A stretch of DNA of 5,905 bases from Acidimicrobiia bacterium (GCA_010030605.1 RHCK01000111.1:1-5905); one strand, 5' to 3'. Counted from the stretch's first letter, positions 1 through 5,905 are shown. The notes: generated by a model not told the origin, from the letters alone. A program made the numbers and translations.

Positions 1-1130
1 GCGATGATGTCGGAACAATCGGCGAACGTTGCACAGGCGGTGCCTCCGCGGCTGACAGCGATGGCCTGAGGCATGAACTCGGCCGGATCGTCGGACCCGC
101 TGAACGCGCTTGCCAACGCGATCACGTCGAAGCAATCGATGGTGGCGGCGGCCAGCGGCGGCGTTTCCGTCGACGTGTCCGCGGGCGTGTTCAGAAAACT
201 CGCGACGGCGTCGCGACCGGCACGCACGTCGAGAGCCACCCCGATCACATTCGTGGCGGCCGAGCTGATGAGAGCTGGATCGTCGGAAAGGTCGACGTCG
301 GCGATGGCATCGTTGACGATGATCGTCCCGTCGGTTCGCGTGCCGAGCAGGGTGCGCAGAAAACGGCCTCCGCTTTCACGGTCGCCAATCAGGGTGATCA
401 CATCGAGCGACGAGTCGGCCAGACCAACCGCGTCGTCGGCGTAATCGGCGTCGGTCGGATTGAACGGCAACATGATGTCGGAGGAGATGCCTTGCAACGT
501 GAGCGATCTCGAAATGGTGTCGGATAGGTCGCGACCGAACGGATCGTCGGGGAAGATGATCGCGGTGTTCGTGACACCGGTTTGAGCCACGAGTTGGGCG
601 ATGGCCTGACCGGCGAGCCCATCTGATGCCGATGTTCGAATGACGAGGTTGCGGTCGGGAAGAGACGACAGCGCGACCGCGGTCGCGGCGGGCGAGCAAG
701 CAGCCACGCCGGATTCCACGACGCGGGGGAGGACGGTGAGCGCCAAGTTCGACGACAACGGTCCGATCAATGCATCGATGCGCTCGGTGCTGATGAGTGA
801 GTCGACGGCGGCCAAGGCGGCGACGGAGTCGGAGCCCTCGTCCGCGATCACCAGTTCCACGGGTCGACCGAGCACACCGCCGGCGTCATTGATGTCGCGA
901 ACCACGGCTTCGGCCACGGCGATCAATGGTTCTCCGAGCGTGGCACCGTCGCCGGACTGTGGCACGAGAAGACCGAAACGCAGCACTCCATCGGAGACGA
1001 CGGCGGGAACAGTGGTGGTGAAATCGGTGTCGGGTTCGGGAGTGCTCGAATTCGAACCACCTGAACACGCCGTGGCGATGACCGCGAATGTGACGAGTGC
1101 GAGTCGTTCGATGCGCGGAGTTCGAGACAT
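1..1130 (-). CDS. ABC-type branched-chain amino acid substrate-binding lipoprotein (LivK-like), partial at left edge
   Basis: A minus-strand reading frame stays open from an ATG at 1130 to the left edge, giving 376 full codons. Residues 1-22 look like a lipoprotein signal: basic start, hydrophobic core, then ATAC with Cys22 as the likely lipid anchor; the Ala at -3 is a weak lipobox residue. A Ser/Thr/Pro-rich tether follows. The mature part opens with LRFGLLVPQSGDGATLG, then VRDINDAGGVLGRPVEL and VIADEGSD, the usual start of type I periplasmic binding folds of the LivK family. Further in are ALIGPLSSNLAL and TAIIFPDDPFGRD, matching the ligand-cleft and hinge segments. Near the edge the protein reads VSRGGTACATFADCSD, a Cys-pair segment that I recall from actinobacterial members. 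The role would be capturing a small ligand outside the membrane for an ABC importer; the ligand cannot be read from sequence. The start lies 11 bp after the upstream gene's stop, so co-transcription is likely. No clear Shine-Dalgarno is visible, and no permease or ATPase gene is in view. Confidence 0.9.
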   Translation of the reverse strand, partial: MSRTPRIERLALVTFAVIATACSGGSNSSTPEPDTDFTTTVPAVVSDGVLRFGLLVPQSGDGATLGEPLIAVAEAVVRDINDAGGVLGRPVELVIADEGSDSVAALAAVDSLISTERIDALIGPLSSNLALTVLPRVVESGVAACSPAATAVALSSLPDRNLVIRTSASDGLAGQAIAQLVAQTGVTNTAIIFPDDPFGRDLSDTISRSLTLQGISSDIMLPFNPTDADYADDAVGLADSSLDVITLIGDRESGGRFLRTLLGTRTDGTIIVNDAIADVDLSDDPALISSAATNVIGVALDVRAGRDAVASFLNTPADTSTETPPLAAATIDCFDVIALASAFSGSDDPAEFMPQAIAVSRGGTACATFADCSDII

Positions 1131-1141
1131 CGATGAGGACT

Positions 1142-1825
1142 CTAGGTGGTGGGAGGTGTTGGGCGCTCCGATTGGTGATGGGATTGTTCGGCCACGAGTT
1201 CGGCTTCGTATCGATCGAGAGTGCCGAGCGCGATGGATGACGCGAGCTCGAGACGGAACTGAACCTCGGATGCTGGACCCTCGCCATATCCGAGCCCGCT
1301 GGGTTTGCCGGTGTTCATGGCGAACACCGTGATGCCACCGGGTAAATGCGACGAACTGAGCATCTTGTCGAAGCGCCATTCTTTGGCTCGCTTGGCACCG
1401 GCGAACATGATGCGCGTGTTGGTGACGAGCGCGTGTCCGCGATCAGTCATGGAAATGGATTCCTCACCTCGCGTGGCGCGACCTCGCATGGCACCGGTGT
1501 TCAGACGAACTCTTCCGAAGATGGGGAATGACACACCGCCGTAACCACCGCTGTAGGTGGATGGGGCGCGCACGGTTTCGATGTAGGCCACGTTCTCGAG
1601 ATGAGCGATGGCGAATTCGCCTTTCTTCAACATGAAGCCGTAATCGGACGGATCGTTGAACTGTTCGTGGGTGCGGCCGGAGAGACAGTCACGCACGACT
1701 TCGAGCATGCGGTTTATGGCTTCCGATTCTTGTTGCCATTGTGCGACCGCGGTGTCGTGCTTGGCGACGGCCTGCGCATGGGCGCGTTCGGCGGCTTTGC
1801 GTCGGCGGTTCTCGAAGAATCCCAT
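1142..1825 (-). CDS. Hypothetical protein with N-terminal coiled coil and PH/GRAM-like domain
   Basis: This encodes a 227-residue protein with no signal peptide or membrane segment. Residues 5-45 are rich in Arg, Lys, Ala and Glu (ENRRRKAAERAHAQ at the start) and should form a basic helix or coiled coil. Residues about 65-205 look like a beta-rich domain: KKGEFAIAHLENV, a Gly/Tyr-rich turn around 91-97, then MTDRGHALVTNTRIMFAG and EWRFDKML. The order 'D-x-G, V-T-N-x-R-I-x-F-x-G, then a charged strand' resembles bacterial PH or GRAM-like domains, which often bind lipid or act as scaffolds. This assignment is by eye and not certain. The tail is polar and Pro/Thr-rich. An alternative GTG start at 1834 adds three residues, but I chose ATG 1825 because an AGGG sits 8 nt upstream of it, while nothing is correctly spaced for the GTG. 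The gene lies between the patatin gene and the solute-binding protein, and probably shares a transcript with the latter. Confidence 0.8.
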   Translation of the reverse strand: MGFFENRRRKAAERAHAQAVAKHDTAVAQWQQESEAINRMLEVVRDCLSGRTHEQFNDPSDYGFMLKKGEFAIAHLENVAYIETVRAPSTYSGGYGGVSFPIFGRVRLNTGAMRGRATRGEESISMTDRGHALVTNTRIMFAGAKRAKEWRFDKMLSSSHLPGGITVFAMNTGKPSGLGYGEGPASEVQFRLELASSIALGTLDRYEAELVAEQSHHQSERPTPPTT

Positions 1826-1894
1826 GTTCGTCACCCTAGAACCGGGCTATGGCATCTCGATGACGAATCACGTCGTGGCAACTATCAGTGGAAG

Positions 1895-1972
1895 AGGGCG
1901 GCCATCAGCCGCTACTCATCAAACAGGGCGGCCATCAGCCGCTACTCATCAAACAGGGCGGCCATCAGCCGC
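1895..1972. repeat. 30-bp tandem direct repeat, 2.6 copies
   Basis: Two identical 30-bp units (1895-1924 and 1925-1954) are followed by an 18-bp identical partial unit (1955-1972). There are no spacers. The patatin gene's last codons and stop lie inside it: read on the minus strand, each unit spells RLMAALF in the same frame. The first two copies end with Asp-Glu and TAG (stops at 1942-1944 and 1912-1914). The outermost ends with His and TGA (1885-1887). The array therefore looks like tandem duplication of the gene's 3' terminus, stop codon included, as slippage or unequal crossing-over could produce. Confidence 0.95.
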
Positions 1973-2766
1973 CCTTGCCTCCGACCGTGTTCGGCGGCGG
2001 GACGTCGGAAGGCGGGATCCAATGAATTGATGCCGACAGCTGTGGCCGTCTCGTGATCCGATTGGATGTACCGAACGATCGTGCCGTCGCGTCGCAGTTG
2101 TTCCACTTCGGCATCAGCAGCGGGCGAGGGGCCGGCGATTCGTGGTGCGATCACCACCACCTCTCGCGAACCTGCGGCAAGGAAGGCGTTCGTACCGTTG
2201 CGGAGTCCGCCGTCGTAATAGCGACGACCCGCGATGCTCACGCACGGCCACACACCGGGCACTGCGCAACTGGACGCAACGGCATCGATCAATGACACAC
2301 CGCTCGTCCGGGTCCAGGTGACGAACTCCCCACTCTCGGCATCGATGGCGGTGACAACAAGTTCGGTGGTGGGCCAGTCGATGCCCGCCAGACGGTGCTC
2401 GATCACCCGCCGTCGTGTCGCTTCGTCGACCGTGCGGGCCCCGAGTGCCAGTCGTCCGATCTCGCGTCGTTGTTGGTCGCTCGAGGTGCCTCCGTCTTCC
2501 ATCAACCCGAACACCCGAGCCAAAAGATCCAGATCGAGGTCGGGGTTGATCTCGTGGTGTTCGTCGGCGACTTGGGCGGCGTACAAATCAGCGAGATCGG
2601 TTCCGCCCAGCAGTTGGGCGCCCACCACCGACCCAGCGGAGGTGCCGATGGCGCGATCAACGAGGGCGGTCATGTCGATGCCGGAATCGCGAAGCCCCAG
2701 CAAGACACCGGTTTCCCAGGCGATGCCGGTGACTCCACCCCCGGCCAGGACGAGCGACGTGGTCAT
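1942..2766 (-). CDS. Patatin-like phospholipase / acyl hydrolase
   Basis: This 274-residue protein is a Ser-Asp dyad lipid acyl hydrolase of the patatin family (RssA-type), expected to release fatty acids from phospholipids or related esters. The motifs are in the expected order: glycine-rich oxyanion loop AGGGVTG at 8-14, nucleophile elbow GTSAGS with Ser43, the conserved SSCAVPGVWP block at 165-174, and the catalytic DGG with Asp185 in YYDGGLRNGTN. The motif spacing and total length fit a single-domain bacterial patatin with no added regulatory domain. There is no signal peptide, so it should act in the cytosol or at the inner membrane face. The ATG start places the oxyanion loop at the normal distance from the N-terminus; no clear Shine-Dalgarno precedes it, and a potential hairpin ends 2 nt before the ATG. 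The last nine codons lie in a tandem 30-bp repeat that also duplicates the stop. It is transcribed divergently from the lipoprotein gene at 2933. The exact substrate cannot be told. Confidence 0.93.
   Translation of the reverse strand: MTTSLVLAGGGVTGIAWETGVLLGLRDSGIDMTALVDRAIGTSAGSVVGAQLLGGTDLADLYAAQVADEHHEINPDLDLDLLARVFGLMEDGGTSSDQQRREIGRLALGARTVDEATRRRVIEHRLAGIDWPTTELVVTAIDAESGEFVTWTRTSGVSLIDAVASSCAVPGVWPCVSIAGRRYYDGGLRNGTNAFLAAGSREVVVIAPRIAGPSPAADAEVEQLRRDGTIVRYIQSDHETATAVGINSLDPAFRRPAAEHGRRQGRLMAALFDE
1955..1975 (-). other. GC-rich hairpin at the end of the patatin gene
   Basis: The bases agggcggc (1955-1962) and gccgccct (1968-1975) form a perfect 8-bp stem with a 5-nt loop. It spans the last codons of the patatin gene on the minus strand. 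The next two repeat copies can form a shorter version (5 bp plus a G-T wobble, for example 1927-1932 with 1938-1943). No run of T follows in either direction, so a classical intrinsic terminator is not supported. Transcript-end protection, or attenuation between patatin and the downstream genes, is possible but is inference. Confidence 0.6.
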
Positions 2767-2932
2767 GACTGAGGTCTAGCCGATCGGAGGGGTCGGCCGA
2801 CTCAGCAAGAGGGCATCAACGTAAGGAATCGGTGAATATCGCCGAATTCCCAAACGAACCCGGCATCTGCGACGTGCCACAAATGTCATCAATCAACGTC
2901 CGACCCCATCTCACGACAAACGAGACCCACAC
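2767..2932. promoter_or_regulatory. Divergent intergenic region
   Basis: These 166 bp separate the patatin gene (leftward) from the acidic lipoprotein gene (rightward), so promoters for both directions should lie here. I could not find a convincing -35/-10 pair on either strand; the most AT-rich part is about 2822-2860. Two short palindromes, ccgatcgg (2780-2787) and gtcggccgac (2792-2801), lie close to the patatin start. The existence of promoters is inferred from gene layout, not from recognised boxes. Confidence 0.5.
2769..2805 (-). other. Potential 5' leader hairpin just upstream of the patatin start
   Basis: On the minus strand an outer stem CTGAG/CTCAG (2801-2805 with 2769-2773) encloses an inner stem GCCGA/TCGGC (2793-2797 with 2779-2783) around a 9-nt loop, with a 3/5-nt internal loop between the stems. 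The structure ends 2 nt before the ATG, where a ribosome binding site would be expected and none is seen. It could affect translation if the transcript starts upstream of it, or the palindromes could be a DNA operator. It could also be chance in GC-rich DNA. Confidence 0.3.
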
Positions 2933-3196
2933 ATGACTCCGAAGATTCGTCCACGAAACCTCCGCCGCGCCTTGAGCGTTCTGGCATTCGCCACGATGTT
3001 GGTGGCGTGCGGCGGTTCGAAGTCCTCCGACATCTCGCGCGTTCCGACCGATGACACCGAAGTTCCCGTCACTTCCGGTGACAGCGCCGTCGATGTCGTC
3101 GACGAGGACCTGGCCACATTGGACGCCGACCTGCAGGTGATCGACGAAGCCTTGGCCGAACTCGATGCCCTCGACACCATCGCCCCCAACCCCTGA
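2933..3196 (+). CDS. Small acidic lipoprotein, hypothetical
   Basis: This encodes an 87-residue protein. The N-terminus is strongly basic (KIRPRNLRR), followed by a hydrophobic stretch and MLVACGG, a good lipobox with Cys26. The mature part is only about 62 residues and very acidic: I count 16 Asp/Glu against 2 Lys/Arg. It begins as a Ser/Thr/Pro-containing tether, and residues about 53-82 (VDEDLATLDADLQVIDEAL and on) have Leu, Val and Ile at heptad-like spacing, suggesting one amphipathic acidic helix. I recognise no family. It should sit lipid-anchored on the outer face of the cytoplasmic membrane. The next gene starts 40 bp downstream and encodes another acidic exported helical protein, so the two may share an operon and a location. 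The ribosome binding site is weak. The lipobox, the acidic helix and the codon pattern argue for a real gene despite its size. Confidence 0.82.
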   Translation: MTPKIRPRNLRRALSVLAFATMLVACGGSKSSDISRVPTDDTEVPVTSGDSAVDVVDEDLATLDADLQVIDEALAELDALDTIAPNP

Positions 3197-3222
3197 CCCA
3201 TCAACACTCAGTTATCCGCCTC

Positions 3223-3230
3223 GAAAGGAA
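3223..3230 (+). promoter_or_regulatory. Shine-Dalgarno site that fixes the start at 3237
   Basis: The bases gaaaggaa contain AGGA ending 7 nt before the ATG at 3237. The frame is open upstream to an ATG at 3165, but that longer version would overlap the lipoprotein gene and put a Pro/Ser-rich stretch before the signal peptide. The ribosome site and signal peptide both support 3237. Confidence 0.8.
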
Positions 3231-3236
3231 ACCATC

Positions 3237-4697
3237 ATGAAACGCCGCTTCGTTCTTCCGGCCCTCACCATCTTCCTCGCTCCTCTGGCCCTCGGAGTCA
3301 CATCGGTCCACGCGTCCGGTGACGACGATCACGACGACGAGCAAGAGCAAGAACAAGACCACGAGGACACCCCACCGCCTCCGTCCTCCACGACGCCGTC
3401 GTCGATTCCGGTCGGATCGGTTCCGTCCGGTGGTTCGCGAGTCTCGGAGATCCGCACGAAGTTGGAACGGGCCCTCACCAAGGTGAATCAGTCGATGTTG
3501 CCCGAGGCCGTCAAGGTGGAACTGCGAACTCGCATCAATGCACTGATCGGCGCGTTCGACGCAGGACAGCGCATCGAACCGTCGGTTCTCGAAGCACTGT
3601 CGAAAGCCATCGAGGATGCGAGCAAGCGGAATCGTCCCAACGGATCGATTCCCGGGTCGTCGATTCCGTCCACGACCAAGCCCTCGATGCCTCCGTCATC
3701 GATTGGAAGCGGCTCCGTCCCGGATGATGATGACGATGAGATCGATGATGATGGTGACAACGAATCGGACGACGACTCCGATGATTCGGAGAACGGCGAA
3801 CGGCACAGCGAAGGTCGCCGTGATCTGGCAGCCAACATCGCTCGTGCGACGGCGGCATTGAACGCTTTGCCGGCGAGCGAGGCGCGCGATGCGGCTCTGG
3901 CAGCATTGGCCACTCTGCAAACCCGTCTCGATGCCGGCGAGATCATTCCCACCGACGAAGTGCGTGCGGTGTTCCGTTCCGTGGCGTCGCTGGTGTACGA
4001 GCGCATCGGTGATCGACCCGATGAGGACGCCGACGCGCCGGCACTCGGTGAAGTTCCGTCGGAGATGGTGCGGCAGCGCATGATCGGCTCGATCAACCAG
4101 GCCCTGGAATTGTTGGCCGGCAACACGTCCGAAGCGGCGACGGCGGCCGTGGCCGCGTTGGAAGCGGTGAAGGCCACATTGGATGCGGGTGAGACTCCCA
4201 CGCGTGAAGCGTTCCAGAACGCCATGAATCTTGCTCGAGAAGCGTTGGAAGAAGTTCCGGCATCACGTGCGGTGTTGACTTTGGCCGGTGTCATCGCGGC
4301 CATCACGGCATCCGACATGCCCGACGACGTGAAGGCGCGACTTCTGGAAGTGCTCGGCGCCGCCAAGGATCAAATTCTGGCCGATCCGACAATCGACCCG
4401 AAGCAGATCGTTCGCGATGCCCTGAACGAGGTGCGCGATGCGCGCATCGCCGCGACGGTGGCCAAGATGTTGGACATCGCCACACGCCTCGAAACAGCGG
4501 CCACCGATGCGGGAAATACCAATGCTCTTCTGTTGATCACGGAAGCGCGCGCGTTGCTCCAGCCCAGCGATGGCTCGTTGCCCGATCGTGACGATCTGCA
4601 TCATGCCCGCCGAATTCTGGTGCGCGTGGCGATCATGCTGCGGGCATCGACATCGCCTTCGACCACGACCGAGGCACCGTCGACAACGGTCGGATAG
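3237..4697 (+). CDS. Secreted acidic helical-repeat protein, unknown function
   Basis: This 486-residue protein starts with a signal peptide (MKRRFVLPALTIFLAPLALG, probable cleavage after VHA at 24-26). An Asp/Glu/His/Gln-rich stretch (28-44) and a Pro/Ser/Thr linker (45-69) follow. Residues 70-127 form a helical module; a second linker (132-162) contains SIPGSSIPSTTKP; residues 163-184 are almost wholly Asp/Glu with a few Ser, Asn, Gly and Ile. Residues 198-468 hold four more helical modules. The five modules, at about 70-127, 198-255, 281-338, 348-402 and 406-468, share a layout: Ala/Leu helix, second helix ending near FDAG, LDAGE, LDAGE, LADP or LQPSDG, a Pro, then a third helix. The tail is Ser/Thr/Pro-rich, with no sorting motif or membrane anchor, so it is probably released or held non-covalently at the surface. 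Calcium binding by the acidic stretch and a wall or matrix role are guesses. It lies 40 bp behind the lipoprotein gene. I recognise no family. Confidence 0.9.
   Translation: MKRRFVLPALTIFLAPLALGVTSVHASGDDDHDDEQEQEQDHEDTPPPPSSTTPSSIPVGSVPSGGSRVSEIRTKLERALTKVNQSMLPEAVKVELRTRINALIGAFDAGQRIEPSVLEALSKAIEDASKRNRPNGSIPGSSIPSTTKPSMPPSSIGSGSVPDDDDDEIDDDGDNESDDDSDDSENGERHSEGRRDLAANIARATAALNALPASEARDAALAALATLQTRLDAGEIIPTDEVRAVFRSVASLVYERIGDRPDEDADAPALGEVPSEMVRQRMIGSINQALELLAGNTSEAATAAVAALEAVKATLDAGETPTREAFQNAMNLAREALEEVPASRAVLTLAGVIAAITASDMPDDVKARLLEVLGAAKDQILADPTIDPKQIVRDALNEVRDARIAATVAKMLDIATRLETAATDAGNTNALLLITEARALLQPSDGSLPDRDDLHHARRILVRVAIMLRASTSPSTTTEAPSTTVG
3723..3788 (+). repeat. Low-complexity Asp-codon tract
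   Basis: This run of GAT/GAC codons with scattered GAG, TCC/TCG and AAC encodes residues 163-184 of the secreted protein. It starts with five Asp in a row and has further Asp clusters. It separates the first helical module from the other four. Mixed GAT and GAC use suggests the acidic tract is kept by selection on protein, not only by DNA slippage. Confidence 0.85.
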
Positions 4698-4731
4698 TTC
4701 CCGTCGTTCGATCATCTGGTTTCATGGTCGA

Positions 4732-5172
4732 GTGGATGATTACTCTGCTCGTCTCCTGACCGCCGTCGACGGTGTCTTCGATGGGTGGATACGACGCTTG
4801 ATCTCCGCGGCGTTGATGCGCGACGGTCGCATCGCGCCGGAGGAGGGTCGAATGCGAGAGGTGATCGATCAGGCGCGGAGCATCGGAATGACCGGATTGC
4901 GCGATCTGCTGTCCGTGGACGCCGAGCAGCAACGCTCCAATCCGTTGGCGGTGTTACGGTCGGCGACGCTGCCGGTGTCGAGATTTCTCGAGGACGAGGG
5001 ATGCACACCGGTGGAACGCGACGAGTTCAGTCGTCGTTCGTTCCCCGACGATCTGTTCGGTCTGGCCCCGGCCACATGGGCCGACGTGGATCCCTCGTTG
5101 GTGGAGCCGGGATTGGAGTGGGGCGCCTGGAAGGCGGCCACCATCATCGGACGTCGTCGCGAACAAACCTGA
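4732..5172 (+). CDS. Hypothetical cytosolic protein upstream of glnD
   Basis: This encodes a predicted 146-residue protein. No ATG is available near the front of the frame. I chose GTG at 4732, the first start-type codon in this frame after the preceding gene's stop at 4697; the next options are TTG 4798 and ATG 4816. The ribosome binding site is poor, so the start is uncertain. There is no signal peptide or membrane segment. The first half looks helical (RLLTAVDGVFDGWIRRLISA, then EEGRMREVIDQARSIGMTGL). The second half has conspicuous aromatic and proline positions: SRRSFPDDLFGLAPATWADV and EWGAWKAATIIGRRR near the C-terminus. I recognise no domain. It ends 58 bp before glnD on the same strand and could be co-transcribed with it, but no sequence feature links it to nitrogen control. 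Consistent codon use and a non-repetitive protein support a real gene. Confidence 0.72.
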   Translation: MDDYSARLLTAVDGVFDGWIRRLISAALMRDGRIAPEEGRMREVIDQARSIGMTGLRDLLSVDAEQQRSNPLAVLRSATLPVSRFLEDEGCTPVERDEFSRRSFPDDLFGLAPATWADVDPSLVEPGLEWGAWKAATIIGRRREQT

Positions 5173-5208
5173 ATTCCTGCGTTCACATCCGGTCGGGCAC
5201 GACGGGGT

Positions 5209-5225
5209 CGGTCTGCGACAGACTG
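5209..5225 (+). other. Small hairpin in the leader of glnD
   Basis: The arms gtctg (5211-5215) and cagac (5219-5223) pair around a 3-nt loop, extended by a G-T wobble and one C-G pair. The structure lies just before the glnD start and has no T tract. It could be a leader structure or chance. Confidence 0.25.
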
Positions 5226-5230
5226 TGATC

Positions 5231-5905
5231 ATGGAACGCCGCCGAGAAGTTCTCTCCGATTCCTCGCTTCGGGGCGTGCGCTTGACGCGCGAACTCTGTG
5301 CGGCCACCGACGAATGGATTCAGCAGCTCTGGAACTCCGCTCTGCAGTCGGTGACGCCGGCAAAGCGTTGCGCCTTGGTTGCGGTCGGTGGATACGGCCG
5401 TGGAGAGCTGGCTCCCTTCAGCGACCTCGACGTGATGCTCATTCACGATGGGGCAAAGAACATCGACGATCTGGCGTCGAAGATTTGGTACCCCATTTGG
5501 GATTCCGGCCTCAAGCTCGGTCACTCGGTGAGCACGGTGAAGCAAGCCATCGACTTGGCGAAGACCGAATTGGATTCGGCGACCGCATTGTTGAGCGTGC
5601 GACTGCTCGCTGGTGACGCCGATCTGGCTCAAGAACTGGCGCGCGAAGGTTTGAAGGTGTGGCGCAACGCCGCCGATCAACGTTTGCCCGAGTTGATGAA
5701 ACGGGTTCGAGCCCGTCAGGCCGAACACGGTGAGGTGGCTTTCTTGCTCGAGCCCAATCTGAAAGAGGGCTACGGCGGATTGCGTGACATTCACGCATTG
5801 CTCTGGGCCGAAGCCGCGGGCGTCGAGATCACACGCTCCGATCGAGCGGCCCTCGACGCCGGCCGCGATGTTTTGATGGCATTGCGCGTGGCGTTGCATC
5901 GACAT
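5231..5905 (+). CDS. glnD: PII uridylyl-/adenylyltransferase GlnD, N-terminal part, cut by right edge
   Basis: The frame is open from ATG 5231 to the window end (225 codons). It carries the GlnD nucleotidyltransferase signature: VGGYGRGELAPFSDLDVML at 52-70, with the Gly-rich loop at 53-58 and metal-binding Asp65 and Asp67. The family segment WDSGLKLGHS (90-99) follows, then the diagnostic LEPNLKEGYGGLRDIH (173-188). GlnD modifies the PII signal protein when nitrogen is short and removes the group when glutamine is high; actinobacterial enzymes are known to adenylylate PII where enterobacterial ones uridylylate it. The HD hydrolase and ACT domains expected downstream lie outside the window. 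The catalytic loop begins about 40 residues nearer the N-terminus than in E. coli GlnD, so the N-terminal extension is short. A GTG at 5225 is an alternative start adding two residues. No amtB or glnK is visible upstream, which differs from the common actinobacterial amtB-glnK-glnD order. Confidence 0.95.
   Translation, partial: MERRREVLSDSSLRGVRLTRELCAATDEWIQQLWNSALQSVTPAKRCALVAVGGYGRGELAPFSDLDVMLIHDGAKNIDDLASKIWYPIWDSGLKLGHSVSTVKQAIDLAKTELDSATALLSVRLLAGDADLAQELAREGLKVWRNAADQRLPELMKRVRARQAEHGEVAFLLEPNLKEGYGGLRDIHALLWAEAAGVEITRSDRAALDAGRDVLMALRVALHRH

Noticed and set aside
640..1332. Plus-strand open frame of 230 codons
   Set aside because: It lies antisense to the solute-binding protein and the end of the PH-like gene, has low-complexity Arg/Ser/Thr-rich translation, and the opposite strand shows clear family motifs.
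1895..1972. CRISPR-like array
   Set aside because: The 30-bp units are directly adjacent with no spacers, and they encode the end of the patatin gene.
2234..2779. Plus-strand open frame of 181 codons over the patatin gene
   Set aside because: It is Ser/Thr/Arg-rich and antisense to a gene with all patatin motifs.
3488..4366. Minus-strand open frame of 292 codons
   Set aside because: The translation is Ser/Ala/Arg low-complexity, an antisense shadow of the secreted repeat protein, whose signal peptide and ribosome site support the plus strand.
4676..4690. Possible terminator at the end of the secreted protein gene
   Set aside because: The accgt/acggt stem is only 5 bp, lies inside coding sequence and has no following T run.
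4570..4731. Upstream extension of the 146-residue protein to an ATG at 4570
   Set aside because: It would overlap the secreted protein gene by 128 bp, and the added residues are Arg/Cys/His-rich, typical of an out-of-frame reading.
5183..5905. Minus-strand open frame of 240 codons at the right edge
   Set aside because: It is antisense to glnD, which has unmistakable catalytic motifs.

Overview
The window is high-GC DNA with dense coding on both strands and C/G-rich third codon positions. It carries an actinobacterial-style GlnD and a lipoprotein solute-binding protein with a Cys-containing C-terminal segment that I associate with Acidimicrobiia-like actinobacteria. Placement in Actinomycetota, possibly Acidimicrobiia, is an inference from protein style; there is no marker RNA. 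I see no tRNA, rRNA, insertion sequence, phage gene or CRISPR array, and the region looks like ordinary chromosome.

Left half, minus strand, read right to left: a compact patatin-like phospholipase (1942-2766); a 30-bp tandem repeat with hairpins that copies the 3' end of that gene including its stop codon (1895-1972); a small protein with a basic coiled-coil N-terminus and a PH/GRAM-like beta domain (1142-1825); and, 11 bp further on, a branched-chain-amino-acid-type solute-binding lipoprotein (1-1130) that runs off the left edge.

Right half, plus strand: a divergent intergenic region (2767-2932) leads to a tiny acidic lipoprotein (2933-3196) and, 40 bp later, a 486-residue secreted protein (3237-4697). 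The latter is built from five degenerate helical repeats split by a strongly Asp-rich linker. The two look like one transcription unit of acidic, export-targeted proteins with no family I recognise. They are followed by an unrecognised cytosolic 146-residue protein (4732-5172) and the start of glnD, the PII nucleotidyltransferase (5231 onward, cut by the right edge).

The parts do not form a single known pathway. The most interesting items are the duplicated gene terminus behind the patatin gene and the lipoprotein plus secreted-repeat-protein pair. Both edge genes are incomplete only because the window ends.
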